Shown: positions 45,441 through 56,499 of the stretch, piece after piece | Layout of the letters: the number at the start of each line of letters is the position of its first letter | How positions within the stretch are numbered: the stretch's first letter is position 1 | Origin: Botryococcus braunii | Lineage: Eukaryota > Chlorophyta > Trebouxiophyceae | NCBI GenBank assembly: GCA_002005505.1 | Contig: MVGU01001615.1 | Coordinates: 1 to 64,000, forward strand | Direction of reading: 5' to 3' | Length of the DNA stretch: 64,000 nucleotides | Translations under genes and position numbers: made by a program | The notes under the pieces: model-generated | What the model was told of the DNA's origin: nothing | The model's database searches: none | The model's input: the letters and a program-made list of their open reading frames with translations, nothing else

Positions 45441-46007
45441 ACACCCACTACCTCACACTGGAATGAGGCCATTCGAGTGCTGAAGTACTTGAGAGATACG
45501 AGAGAGTTAGCTCTTACTCTGGGTGGAAAGGGGCCTGAGCTAGAAGGCTATGTTGATGCCGACTATGCTGGGGACCTGGACCACAGGTATTCCACCACTG
45601 GCTATGTTCTATCAGTCTATGGTAGTGCCGTGGTTTGGGGAAGCAAGAAGCAGAGCTCAGTTGCTACCTCAACTGTGCAAGCCGAGTTTATGGCAGCCGG
45701 CCATATTGTGAAGGAAGCCAACTGGCTTAGGGGCTTCTTGGAAGAGATCGGGGCTGCACCTTGGAGGGTCAAAATTTTCTGTGACAACCAAGGATGCATT
45801 TCCAATTTACGGAACCCCCTTTATTCCAAATTCACAAAGCATGTTGCAGTAAGCTTCCACTATGCTAGGGAAGCTATGGCACTTGGGCAGGTAGATATCC
45901 TCTATGTAGTATCTGCTCGAAATGTGGCTGACATTATGACCAAGCCACTTGCTAAGCCCGTGGTTGTTGGTCATTGTGATTCACTAGGTTTGAGAAGATA
46001 CACATAA
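45441..46007 (+). CDS. Copia-B RNase H and end of pol
   Basis: Continues Copia-B pol in frame after Gypsy-D: HWNEAIRVLKYLRDT, YVDADYAGDLDHRYSTTG with the first RNase H Asp, WGSKKQSSVATST, AEFMAAGHIVKEANWL, CDNQGCI and the typical end VSARNVADIMTKPLAKP. RNase H degrades the RNA template during reverse transcription. The stop at 46005-46007 is the natural end of the polyprotein. Confidence 0.9.
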   Translation, partial: TPTTSHWNEAIRVLKYLRDTRELALTLGGKGPELEGYVDADYAGDLDHRYSTTGYVLSVYGSAVVWGSKKQSSVATSTVQAEFMAAGHIVKEANWLRGFLEEIGAAPWRVKIFCDNQGCISNLRNPLYSKFTKHVAVSFHYAREAMALGQVDILYVVSARNVADIMTKPLAKPVVVGHCDSLGLRRYT

Positions 46008-46013
46008 AGCATG

Positions 46014-46027
46014 CAGGCAAGGGGAAG
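46014..46027 (+). promoter_or_regulatory. Polypurine tract of Copia-B
   Basis: GGCAAGGGGAAG lies directly before a TGTTGAG LTR start and shortly after the pol stop. It would prime plus-strand synthesis. Confidence 0.65.
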
Positions 46028-46399
46028 TGTTGAGTTGTGAACATACATTATAGAATGCCTTGTGCTTTTGGTGATCTTCAAATGTACATTATTAGGATAC
46101 GGGTCCACTATCCACATAAGGTACCTCGAGACACGTTCGGATGAGGTCTATTTTCGAACATAAGGTACAATCTGATCTAGATTACGCGTTAGTGTGAAAG
46201 GACTATTAAAGCTGCGATCACCGCATAGTCGAGCAACTGGTTTGGAAAGATACTGGGCACATAAGGATGCCAGTCTTGTTCATGCAGTTGCATGTGTCTA
46301 AAGAGCAGACAGTCGTCAAGGACTGTAGCTGGAGAGACACTAACTTACGACCTGTCTTCTTGCTTACAGGATACGCCGCTGCCCATAACCTTTTACATA
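46028..46399 (+). repeat. Copia-B 3' LTR, end not determined
   Basis: Starts TGTTGAGTTGTGAAC right after the polypurine tract. The partner LTR is outside the window, so the right border (placed nominally) cannot be fixed. Confidence 0.5.
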
Positions 46400-49300
46400 T
46401 ATCTTCTATCAGAAGCGAGGTCAAATCTTAATAGATATCAAGAGGCAATGGCTACACTCCTCATGAAGGAGCTAAGATTATTGGGCTACCTTCCTCACGT
46501 CCCATACCATGGGGGAAAGGAGCAGATATGAAGGGCGACCTTCCTCCACGTCCGATACCGTGGAGAGAAGGAGCAAGTCTGTGGGTCGGAGGTCATGACA
46601 ATTGCAGGATATCCCGAAATGTTCCCAGACTGCAGACCAGTGATCAGTTGGTCGTCCAAGAATATTTCGCTGCAAGTCGAACCCCGACGTCGTAATGGTC
46701 TTTGACCCAGTTACGACAGCACTTGCCCCGGGCGCCACATAGGCGGTGGGCGTGCAAGGGCAGCTGGCCAGGCTGCCGCTTAAATCGCGTCATCGACAGA
46801 ACTTTCTTAGAAATCAAGGCGTCCCCTGAACTTCCCCAAAACGATGTCATGTGAGAAACCAAAGGACCTCCCCATAAAAGTCTAATGGCATCACGTGACG
46901 ACCCATGTGACCCCCCCATAAGGGCCCCATGGATAAAAGAGAAACTCAGCACAAGTCTTTGCTAAGTCCTCCAGTTCACCCAGGGGAGACCTGTGCCAGC
47001 CCACCCCTTGCACCGCCAGCCCCCCTTCCCTGACATGTCAGAGACTGTGGGTAGACTTGCAGACGGAGAGGGGACTGTCACAAGTCCCACCAGGTTGCTT
47101 GTAAATTTCCAAGTATTCCATTTGGGTTCATGACGTCGATGCGTCACGGGTCGACCTTCTGTTTGAAGGTAAATTGCCTTTAGATGCCTTGACAGTTATC
47201 CCAGAATAACCCTCATAGCAAGTAATTTGCATATGGTTTACGGCACAGAGGAACTGAGGTACAATATTGCCCCCTTGAGGTACCATTGAAATGGTATTCC
47301 AAAATTGCAACTGCTTTGCGATCATTGTGGCAAATAGCCGGTATTTGCTTTGCAACTATCTATCCTGCCCAAAGCTCTGCAAAGTGAAATATGCAAATGC
47401 TTTTGCAAGTACAGAAATTGCCAAAGTGTTGCCAAGCTTTGCATCTATAAAGTTTGCAACAAGCAGTGCCCTGAAACAGGGGAGAAGCAATTGCAACAAA
47501 GAATGGCATGAAGATGCCTTGGGGTGATGTCCTCAATCAGATTCCTCAAGAATTATTGTGCCCGTTTCATGCATTTATGCAAATACAAGCTAGTAAATCG
47601 AGGGAGTGGGAAGAATGAAGGTTCCATAGGCATGTAGAGCATGAGTCCCTATCAGAAATGAGCATTTTGGAGCCCTAGGGCTTATCTGGGGTTGGCTGTA
47701 ACCGGTTTGTTAGTGGCAGCCATAACATAGCCCGACAATGGGTTTCCGCCGTTCCCCGGCGTCGTAGAATGCATCGTTTCAAAGGTTTGGATAGCTGTTG
47801 AGTCCACTGGACCCTCACATGTCCATCTTTTTAGGACACTACAATGAGCCCGCACTTTATCTTAGTCTTTGCTTGTACCAAGATGGTGTTACAGACCAAG
47901 TGTGACCATGTCCCACAATCATGGAATTTGAGTCACATGACAATTACGATAAAGAGAAACTGAAATGACAATTAGCCCATTGATAGTATTCACCAAAGAC
48001 TGCTTCCAGATTTTCAATATTGCACTGGCATTGCAATCGTTATGACAGTAGCCGGCAAATGCTTAACAGTCATCTATCATGCCCACGCTCTGCACAACTT
48101 GGTTGCAAATGCTAAGCATGTATAGACACTGCCTTAGCTTTGCCATACCCTTGGTACCACCAAGCTTGCAAAACCAATCCATTTTGCTCAGATACGCATT
48201 CAATTAATCTGGCTAGTCAGTGTTTGGGCGTGATGTTAATCTTCTTGTATGTTCCTCAATACAATGATGTGCCCAATAAGCTAGAAAGTTAGAGGTTGGT
48301 AGTGGGAGTTGAAGGCCATATTGTTATTGTCACCAAAGGGAAATTCCTTAGCTTGATCTAGTAAATTGTGGACTTACCGCATAAATGTGATGCTTCTAAA
48401 GCTTTGCGCAAAGCATTAATTACCCAGAAGAAAACCAGCATACATGTTAGGGCTGGCCACATAACAACCAGAAGAAGTGACAAAACTGTTTGCATACGAG
48501 GCAACATAGAGTACTGTGCCTTGACCATTGCCTTCATAAGCCAGCTCCATTCTTGAATAAAAGTACTTCAGGATTTGAGTGCTGGTGGAAAGTAGAATAA
48601 ATTTGGCTGGGTCCAAGCTTTTGTTTTCGTCGTTGCGATGACGCGTTTAATGTCAAGTTTCCACAAAATTCGCATGTTTCACAACGTGATGACTGCAGAA
48701 GATTTTAATCTACAGGCAAGTCATCACTGCAGTTGGCATGCCTATGAGGTTTAATAAGGTGCATGGTATAAGCGAATGCACATCATGGCATGGATGACAC
48801 AAACCCATAGAAAGATGTGTCAAGGTCTAGATATACCATCCCTTAGAAAAACAAATAAGGGGAACATAGCTTTTGGGATGCTTCTGAGACGGGGTCCAGC
48901 TGCATGGCATTGCAGACTTCAGCTGCACGTTGCCCAGATTCCCTTGATCCTCTGAGTGCATGTGGTAACCCCTGCTACGATAAAGGATGAAAGTTGCACT
49001 GCAACGTTGCGCCCAAAAACTTAGCACACAAGATCAAAGTGTGTCATCACCAAATGGATTTGGTTTGCAATGTCAAGTGGTTTTCAAGATTGAATGTGGT
49101 GAACGGTCCCTACTTAGGTGGCTACCTATGGACCACTAATCATGATGGAATGCATGCCTCTGTCAACACCAGCAGACAAGCCTTGATATTGTCAACAATT
49201 GAAGTCACAAAGAACGGAGAAGCAATTGCAAATGGGAAGCTGCTTTGGACTCCAAAGTAATGTCAATTCAGTTACTTGAACAAGGTCACTGTGGAGATGA

Positions 49301-49987
49301 AAGTCCCAAATAAAGGTACAGTAGACTCAAATAGCTGATTTCAGTCCGAAACAATCGAAAAACTTGCTTAAATGCTGAGGATTGGACCTTAAGTGACAGA
49401 TCAGGTGTTGCAGGTCCCCATGAACGGTTCACGATGCAGATGAAAATTCAGAGACAACATTATCATGTACTTATCTGGAAAGTTGGAGTTCATCGGGGGT
49501 AGTCTCAAATAAATCGAGGCATCAATGAGGCTCCCCGCCATTGGTGAGTGATGCACACAAGACCGGCCACGAACACGCAGAAATTTCCCGTAATCACCAA
49601 GCGCAAAGCTCAGATGACTTTAAATAGACATGGCAAAATCAATGATTGTAACCAAGCGGGGTATTGCAGGTATGGCGCGCAACGCGAACGACTTCATGAA
49701 GCAAATAAGGTCACGTTAGCTTACCGGTATCTGACAGAATACGCTTAATTTTAGAATGAAAAACTTATCTGACGTGAACAAGCTGCGGTTCTGAATATGC
49801 GGACGCGAGTAATTGAAGAAACTGAGTTGCCCGCGCAGAGGAGATTTCGACACTCAAACTCCGAGATGCCATACTGCGGCAACTCAAAGTAGCTCATGCG
49901 ACATGATAACATCTTTGATACTAATTCAAGTCTCGAAAAATGTTCAGCGGAATTCAGAGAAATCGGCAACCAAAAGTCGATACCATA
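46400..49987. other. Region without recognisable genes
   Basis: No credible long ORF. Near 46480-46585 a 42-bp unit (ACCTTCCTC...GGAGCAG/AG) occurs twice in imperfect form. Segments at 47270-47640 and 47970-48340 are diverged copies of each other. The part just below 49988 should be the leader of Gypsy-E (minus strand), but no gag follows. The rest looks like old unique or decayed repeat DNA. Confidence 0.5.
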
Positions 49988-50222
49988 TGTAGCGCTGGAA
50001 GCGCTAAGGAAAGGAAGAGATAGGGAGACATCGGAATAGGACTTAGGAATAAGGCCAGATGCCAGTTACATCAGGCTATGCCAACGATAGATGATTGACA
50101 TCCATCTGTATATGTATATCTATTCCCTCTCTAGCCTTGGCCGTGGTTCCCATGCCCTACATGGAGGTAGAAGACCTCGGGGACTGTACGGTACGCCAGA
50201 TGGGTAAGGTCCCGACATCACA
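49988..50222 (-). repeat. Gypsy-E LTR with primer site
   Basis: Minus strand TGTGATGTCGGG (50222) to GCGCTACA (49988), 235 bp, followed after TA by TGGTATCGACTTTTGG, a primer-site-like sequence similar to that of Gypsy-C and Gypsy-D. The start resembles the Gypsy-A and Gypsy-C LTR starts. It interrupts Copia-C pol at the position of the HRYCELIGS-like motif. No second LTR was found. Confidence 0.55.
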
Positions 50223-51681
50223 TGTGACGGGGGACTGACTTAGGTAATGCTGGCTTAGTAGTACCTGGAAGGAGACCGTTACAAATACTGTCACTGTTGT
50301 CCTTACACATAGGCCTCTGTGTGGCCACAAAATCTTTGGTCATTGGGGTGTCAGGTCCCAAAGACTCCAGGTCTAGCCCAAACTTCTCCACCAATGCATC
50401 AATCTTAGGGATGCAACTTAATGAAATCAGCCCTTTACCCCTATCTCTCACTACTTGGCAGCCCAAGAAATCTTTCGCCTCTCCCAAATCATGAATGGTG
50501 AATTCTTGCTTGAGCAGCCTCTTCACTCTCTCAATCTCTCTCATGCCCTTTGAGACAATCAGCAAATCATCTACATAAATTAACACAAATGACTTCCCTC
50601 CATCTACAGAGCACTTCACATAGACACTCGCATCACTCTTGCAAACCTCATAGCCCATGGTATGAAGCTTCTCATTGAGAGTCTTATGCCAGGCTCTAGG
50701 TGCTTGCTTCAGACCATACAAGGCCTTCTTCAAGCGGCAGACAATATTGCCATCTCCATTCTCAAACCCAGGAGCTTGTGTTACATACACCTCTTCTTCT
50801 AATTCCCCATTTAGGAAGGCTGTCTTGACATCCACCTGGTGGATCTCATAACCCTCCTTGGCAGCCACTGCAAGTAGTGCCCTTCTCGATCCGTAACTGC
50901 TGGTTGGAGCAAATACTTCCATAACATCCACTCTTGGGATTTGCCTACATCCCTGAGCAACCAGCCTGGCCTTGAATCTGATTACATTCCCATGAGCATC
51001 CATCTTCACTGAAAATATCAAGTGAACTGGAATCACCTTATGTCCACGAGGTCTGGGTACATATTCCATTACCTCATGACCATCCAATGAATCCTGCTCC
51101 TCCTGCATAGCAGCCTTCCAGTATTCCCACTGTGGGGACTGCTGTGCTTCTTTCAAACTAGAGGGCACACTAATCTTGCTAAAGCGTACCCCAGTGTGCT
51201 TCCCCTTTTCTCTCTGCTTCTCATCAGTGCCACTCTCATTCTCTTCAGGACTCACTACTCTTCCACTGACACTCGCCGCATTGCAGACTGGCGCAGACTG
51301 GGCTGCCTCTGGATTTCCTCTCTGATCTCTCTCTCTCTTCGACTCGCAGTGTGCTTTTTCAAGCTTACTGCTTCGCACACTTACATCATCCTCCCAGACA
51401 CAAGGACCTCTTGGAAAGCTCTTGTAATCAGGGGTCTGTGCACAGTGTCCAAGCTTCCAATTCACCTCCTCTGTCACACCCTGACATGTCTGATGAGCAT
51501 CAGCCTCACCAGATCTCTCACAGACATGGCTGGCACAGTGACTTGTGCTTGTGCACTTCCCCTGTTGCAGACGTGCCAGATTTTCCCTCTCTCCTTCGTC
51601 CTCCTGCCAATCATGAGCGCTGGGGCGCTGGCCCAGCCGCACTATCGCAAACAAAGCCCTCAGACGTATGGCTGGCACCAC
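50223..51681 (-). pseudogene. Copia-C reverse transcriptase, 3' truncated
   Basis: The ORF 51681-50218 starts out of frame; real homology begins around 51190 (RFSKISVPSSLKEAQQSPQW) and includes VIPVHLIFSVKMDAHG, RFKARLVAQGC, VDVKTAFLNGELEEEVYV, ALYGLKQAPRAW and the YVDD catalytic box. It stops at the Gypsy-E LTR (last codons fall inside that LTR), so RNase H and the 3' LTR are missing. A frameshift near 51640 joins it to the upstream integrase ORF. It is close to Copia-B in sequence. Confidence 0.85.
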
Positions 51682-52921
51682 ATTGTTCGCTGTTTGGGGT
51701 CTGAGATGGGCAATTCACACTCTGCGCACAGCCCACATCGCTAACATTGCTCTCAGGCACATAACAGGTCCCACCCGGGCAACTCGGCTCACTTGGACCA
51801 GTGTCACTCTGTTCAGAGACTGTCCCCCTCTCATCACTCACATGCATGGCAGGTCTCTCTTGATCCTGACCCATGTCCTGCACTTCCCCTGGTCCCTGTG
51901 ACAAGCTGTCACGTTCAGTCAGCCCCTCTCGCTCACAGCTCTCCCCCTTTCCCTGTGCCAGCAGGATTTCACGTGCAGTAATTCGTTTCTCGTACCGTTG
52001 TGATCGAGTCTGTCCAGCCGGCGGCCGATCTGCACTGTCCGGAGGTGCGTCTCGGAAAGGCTGATGTGCTCGTTCCAGCACGAGCCGATGCGGTCCACAG
52101 TCTTGGCTCCCTCTAGCCATGTTGCGAAGTGTCTCCATCATCCCGGACCGGTCCAGGTTCAGCAGTTGCGACTCTCCGGAGGGTCCAGTTGAGCGTCCGC
52201 TGGATGTCTCCTCTGGAGTTGACTTCCCCTGACAAGCAAGCTCGGTTGTAGCCTCGTCAGGGGGTTCTGGGACTGCGCTGTCAGGTCTGTTGTTCGAGCA
52301 GGGTGAGCTGACAGCTTCCTTCCTGATGCCTGCTTGGAGGGTGTCTGTGAGAGGTTCACTGGTTTGCAGCTGAATCTGGAGGTCTGCTGGGTACGAAAAA
52401 TTCTGTGCTTGCCCAGGGATATTGTTGACTCCCACTCGAGAAGCTCCCCGAATGTGTTCCACAAATTCCACATCTCTGCTTTCTCTCCAGACTCCCCCTC
52501 CCATGTAGATACGGAAAGCTTTGGACACTGGGGAGTATCCAGTAAACATGCCAGGCACTGCCTTAGGTGCGAACACTCCCCTCTGATGGTTTGGAACATG
52601 GACAAAGGCCAAACATCCCCAAGTACGTAAGAGGGAGACACCCGGTTTATATCCCATAAACATTTCAAAGGGAGTGAGAGGCCTGCCTGTGCTGGGTCCC
52701 ATATTCAGGAGGGTGCATGCTATTTCCAAGGCTCCTTTCCACATGACAGGGCTCGCAGCAGCAAAATTAAGCAGGGTTCTGGTTCGCTCCTTCAAGGTCC
52801 TGTTGGCTCGCTCTGCTATCCCATTCTGTTGTGGGGTGTATGGAGCAGACATCTCCAACTTAGTGCCCTGAGAAGCACAAAACTCCTTGAATCTGGCATT
52901 AATAAATTCAGTACCTCTGTA
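51611..52921 (-). pseudogene. Copia-C integrase C-terminal half and linker
   Basis: After the break at 52924-52919 the frame continues with YRGTEFINARFKEF, LEMSAPYTPQQNGIAERANRTL (final catalytic Glu), LRTWGCLAFVHVP, AVPGMFTGYSP and RDVEFVEHIRG, then a 230-residue Ser/Pro/Gln-rich linker. The second catalytic Asp has become Tyr (codon 52921-52919, TAC) and the codon before it is TGA. Two neighbouring changes thus destroy the active site. Confidence 0.85.
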
Positions 52922-54002
52922 TCACCGGATGCACTTCACTGTGACTCCTCTTTCTGTCAGCCTGAACATAATAAGGTCTCTGACAACGGATCCACTGACA
53001 TCCTTAGTTTTCACTGGCAGAACAACCTTCCATCCAGATGCCTCGTTTGCCACTGTCACCCAGAACCGTTCTCCTGTGATTGCAGCTGGGGAGATGGAAC
53101 CCACAGTGTCAATATGAATTCTGTCAAGAGGATTTACTGCAGGCCTGGAACTTTCTCCAAAGGGAGGACGAGTGTGCTTCCCCTCAATACAAGCTTCACA
53201 ATACTTTGGACAATTCTCACATGGTGACACGGACGTGTCAATGCCTGTTACCAGCTGCTCATTGCTCAGGCGTAGCATCCAGGGTTCTCCCAGGTGTCCC
53301 ATTCTACTATGCCACAGAAAACGTCTGGCACAGTCATGCTTTAGGGTTTTCTTGGATTTGTTCTTCACTGCAGGTGCCACTGGGGATGAGCTTTGTACTG
53401 AGGCAACAGGGAGACAGTCATGTATGTAATAAAGTCCATTCTCTGCTCTGATGGGCATTCTCCATCCATTCGGGCCAGAGACTGCTGTAAATGCACCCAT
53501 GCTGTCTGTGGCAAAGCAGGCACCATCACGAAGGGCAGTAGAAACAGACAGGATGTTTGTCGTTGCAGAGGGAACACACTGAACATGATGCAGCCACAGT
53601 GGGATGCACTGCTGGGTCAACAGACAGACTGATCCTGTAGCAATAATTCCTCCTGTGGCATCAGACGTGGCCAGCTGCAGTGGGATGGGAGCAGCATGTA
53701 TTGTGGGGGCATGCAGTAGCGACAGATTATTCACAAGATGTACAGACGCTCCACTGTCTACCAGCCAAGACTTTTTGGATCTTCTCCCCTTGCATGGTTT
53801 CAGGACATTATAGGATACCACGTGTGGCATACCTTCTGGTGGAGGAGAGGGTGGTCCAAGAGGTGGATGCAGTAGTGGGAAAACTCCAGTTGCAGGGAAT
53901 GCATGCTGGACTGCTGGAGGGGGCTGGAGTCCTCCGGGGAGCTGCCCTTGAGGCCACATACCAGCCAGTTGCTGCACCGCTGCCACCACATTTCTCTGTG
54001 TC
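52922..54002 (-). pseudogene. Copia-C protease and integrase N-terminal half
   Basis: Protease W-L-V-D-S-G-A-S (near residue 90 of the ORF opening at 54022), the gag-pre-integrase region (FLWHSRMGHLGEP), zinc site (CENCPKYCEACIEGK) and first catalytic Asp (IHIDTVGSIS). It ends in a TGA at 52924-52922. The first codons MKYKTQQ come from the Copia-D LTR. The natural upstream gag is missing because Copia-D was inserted at 54002/54003. Confidence 0.85.
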
Positions 54003-54040
54003 TGTTGGGTTTTGTACTTCATTATGTCATGTTAATTAAC

Positions 54041-54082
54041 GTGCGTGCGTGCGTGCACGTGCGTGCATGCGTGCGTGCGTGT
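54041..54082. repeat. (GCGT)n tract in Copia-D LTR
   Basis: GCGT repeats with GTGCACGTGC and CATGCGTG interruptions, equivalent to 23047-23100. Confidence 0.9.
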
Positions 54083-54390
54083 GTGAAGGTACAATCACGT
54101 GTAATAATTAGCTGTAAGTTAACCAAGCAGTTAACTCAAGGTAAAGACATCTTGACAATGGCTATGAGCGATCAATCTATGAGTATTAATGCATTGAGAG
54201 ATATTTATTCTATGGCTGTAAATACCTTCCAGCCTTTAGTGGCTGGAAGACATGCATCTAGAGTTAATTAATGTGTTACTGTAGGATAAGGGTCCAAATT
54301 CTGTGGATAGGAACCCTGAGCATGTCCTAATGTTCGTGAAGAAGGCCAGTAGCAGTGCTGGATAGCGCGTTTCCCACGCGCTGATCTGAG

Positions 54391-54398
54391 TATAGATA
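54391..54398 (+). promoter_or_regulatory. TATA-like box of Copia-D
   Basis: TATAGATA lies 32 bp upstream of 54423, the first base shared by the unspliced and spliced leader copies. The spacing suggests that 54423 is the transcription start and that the spliced copy is a full-length 5' cDNA end. A hairpin CTTCCAGCC/GGCTGGAAG lies upstream near 54227-54250. Confidence 0.55.
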
Positions 54399-54422
54399 GC
54401 CAGAGAACCCGGACCACCAGGC

Positions 54423-54838
54423 AGTCATTCGATCTCTTTGGCTTGTTAAGCCGACTCCTGAATGGACTCATGTGAATTGCTTTCTTTCTCTCTCACTTGT
54501 TGTGAGTAACTTCTGTGTAAGCAATTGCTATACGTGGTAAGTCGGGGCTCTGCCGGTCATGTTTTTGATCACGGCCATAAATGCCGTTTTGATGATCAGA
54601 GACTAATATGGTTATGTGAATGTTGCAGAATTGTTCATCAGTTTGACGCTGTCGACTATGTATGTCTTGGTCAAACTGATTAAGTACATGGTAAGTCAGC
54701 TATGTGACGGCTGAGGGGTGCTTATAGATAAGGTTCATCATATGCAATGAACTAAAGGTGTTAGTGTGTTCACAGGATGATATACTTGTGAGTATAGTCA
54801 TCATTTATTGTTAATATAACACCTTTGGATCTTTGCAG
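54423..54838 (+). other. Unspliced three-exon leader of Copia-D
   Basis: Exon A 54423-54536 (114 bp). Intron 1 54537-54628 (92 nt, GTAAGT...TTGCAG). Exon B 54629-54690 (62 bp). Intron 2 54691-54775 (85 nt, GTAAGT...TTCACAG). Exon C 54776-54838 (63 bp), followed by a third donor GTAAGA at 54839. Splice sites are consensus. Exon and intron sizes are identical to Copia-A. Confidence 0.85.
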
Positions 54839-54881
54839 GTAAGACTAGTTAGTGTGTGTGTTCGTCCGACAGTAGTTTGTA

Positions 54882-55120
54882 AGTCATTCGATCTCTTTGG
54901 CTTGTTAAGCCGACTCCTGAATGGACTCATGTGAATTGCTTTCATTCTCTCTCACTTGTTGTGAGTAACTTCTGTGGAAGCAATTGCTATACGTGAATTG
55001 CTCATCAGTTTGACGCTGTCGACTATGTATGTCTTGGTCAAACTGATTAAGTACATGGATGATATACTTGTGAGTATAGTCATCATTTATGATTAATATA
55101 ACACCTTTGGATCTTTGCAT
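54882..55120 (+). repeat. Spliced (intronless) leader copy, Copia-D
   Basis: 239 bp equal to exons A, B and C joined exactly (ACGTG/AATTG and ACATG/GATGA). The terminal G of TTTGCAG is T here (55120) but G in Copia-A. It is separated from the unspliced copy by 43 bp that begin with the third splice donor. Confidence 0.9.
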
Positions 55121-55146
55121 ATCACAATGGTTATGGGCCCACATCC

Positions 55147-55422
55147 ATGGGGTCTCGACGCTTAGAGGCGCAGCGAGCGAACGCCACCCTCTTTGACGTT
55201 GAACATCTCCGCAGAGGATGCTTCTGCTGTGACGCGTGCGAAAAGTATTTTGTTGGGAAAGTCCCGTTAGTGCAAGTTGCATCGGCCATCGATTGTGCCT
55301 GTTATCTATTTGAACGATATTGTGACATTGGACTTGCCTGGAAAGAAACACAAACAAACGTACGCATTGGAAGTGAAGTAAAGTATCCCTATCGACCGTT
55401 TAGCGAGCCGTTGGTTGACTAA
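55147..55422 (+). CDS. Conserved 91-codon leader ORF of Copia-D
   Basis: Same ORF as 21698-21973 on the other strand, with three residue changes seen. It begins 27 bp after the spliced leader copy and ends 185 bp before the gag ATG. Cysteines cluster at CFCCDAC, with additional ones at CACYLF and YCDIG. No known family recognised, and no membrane segment. Confidence 0.55.
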   Translation: MGSRRLEAQRANATLFDVEHLRRGCFCCDACEKYFVGKVPLVQVASAIDCACYLFERYCDIGLAWKETQTNVRIGSEVKYPYRPFSEPLVD

Positions 55423-55607
55423 GCTTGAAAGTTCTGGGAATTGAATTTTGTACAGCACAGGTATTGGGTTGGTTCACTGCATAAAGAAGTTGAAGAGCTG
55501 TCAAACTCTGGCATTGAACGTCCCTTGAATACATCGCTGTATCGCTTGTTAATTGTAATTGAGATCCTTAAGTCATTAGCTGCTGAATTTGATCACAGAT
55601 TGCCTTC

Positions 55608-56213
55608 ATGAGTGGGTTAGCTGGTGCATCTGCTCCTGGTGGAGCAACTGGTACAGGTGTTACTGCAGCTGTTGTATCAGGCAGCACAGGAGACCCACTA
55701 AACCCAGTCTATAACACACAGAAGTTGGCCCAATCACTTGATGCGTTATGCATAATTGGTTTCAGATGGATGAAGGATGTAGAGAATGTTGCTAGTAGCA
55801 AGAAAATCAAGGTGTGTTTGGACGAGGAACATCCTGACACACCAGGTGATGCTTTGGCTAAGAGCCTAGTTACTGAAAAAATTCCAGATGAGTGGGTTGA
55901 TGCACCTCTGGACAAGCCTTCAGCCAAGGAGGCGTATGACTGGCTGAAAGGCAAGTTCACAGGCGGAAAGAACCAGAAGCTCATGTCAAAATGGGCCTTT
56001 CTGCTTGACTCGGGTAAAATTGAGGATGCCCAGACTTACATGGCATTTGTGGCCATGAAGTACAAGCTGGCTAGAGGTTTGAGGGCTAACAAACACCCTG
56101 TTGATGAGGAGCGCCTTGCCATGGGTATAGTTAGCTGTCTTCCCAAGGCCTTTACCCACGGTCAGTCCCATTTGTATGATTCATGTGTCGGGAAAGCTGA
56201 GGATGAGGTTGTA
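55608..56213 (+). CDS. Copia-D gag N-terminal part
   Basis: 202 codons to the Gypsy-F insertion. Gly/Ala/Thr/Ser-rich start, then a helical copia gag domain (QSLDALCIIGFRWMKDVE, SAKEAYDWLKGKFTGGKNQ, AQTYMAFVAMKYKLARGL). It continues in frame at 58189 if Gypsy-F and one copy of the 5-bp duplication are omitted. ORF residues after 56213 belong to Gypsy-F. The start is the first ATG of the frame and matches Copia-A. Confidence 0.8.
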
Positions 56214-56289
56214 TGTAACAGGAATAGTCGCGTGTTATGGGAAAATGACCGGACCACGAGGATTTGGACCTCCATAAGGGTCCCTTCGT

Positions 56290-56490
56290 GGTCCCGGGTA
56301 TGCTTGAATTTCAGATTCTTTGTTGAGAGGAGGACAGGTTGGCCTATTTTCAAAATAAGAGCATCTTTTCTCCTCGCGTCCGCATATGCCTTCATGCGGT
56401 CCTGCGCAGCTTTGAGACATGTCCGCGCTCTTTCTAGATCCCATCTCATCCTTCGTACAAACTCTGCTGCTGCCGGTACATACTCACTCT
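56290..56490 (-). pseudogene. Gypsy-F inverted integrase C-terminal fragment
   Basis: Minus strand reads FVRRMRWDLERARTCLKAAQ, DRMKAYADARRKD and PVLLSTKNLKFKHT, the segment that is also present in plus orientation at 57540-57715. Right after KHT it runs into the LTR piece. It is a duplicated inverted fragment. Confidence 0.8.
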
Positions 56491-56499
56491 AAACAACTA

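Noticed and set aside
49260..49994. Plus-strand ORF near 48994-49260 as a gene
   Set aside because: 88 codons, no family features, no conserved partner in the window; expected by chance in this AT-balanced region.
54003..54022. MKYKTQQ at both 23117 and 54022 as a conserved protein start
   Set aside because: Both are the same LTR end (TGTTGGGTTTTG and its complement) reading into different copia genes.
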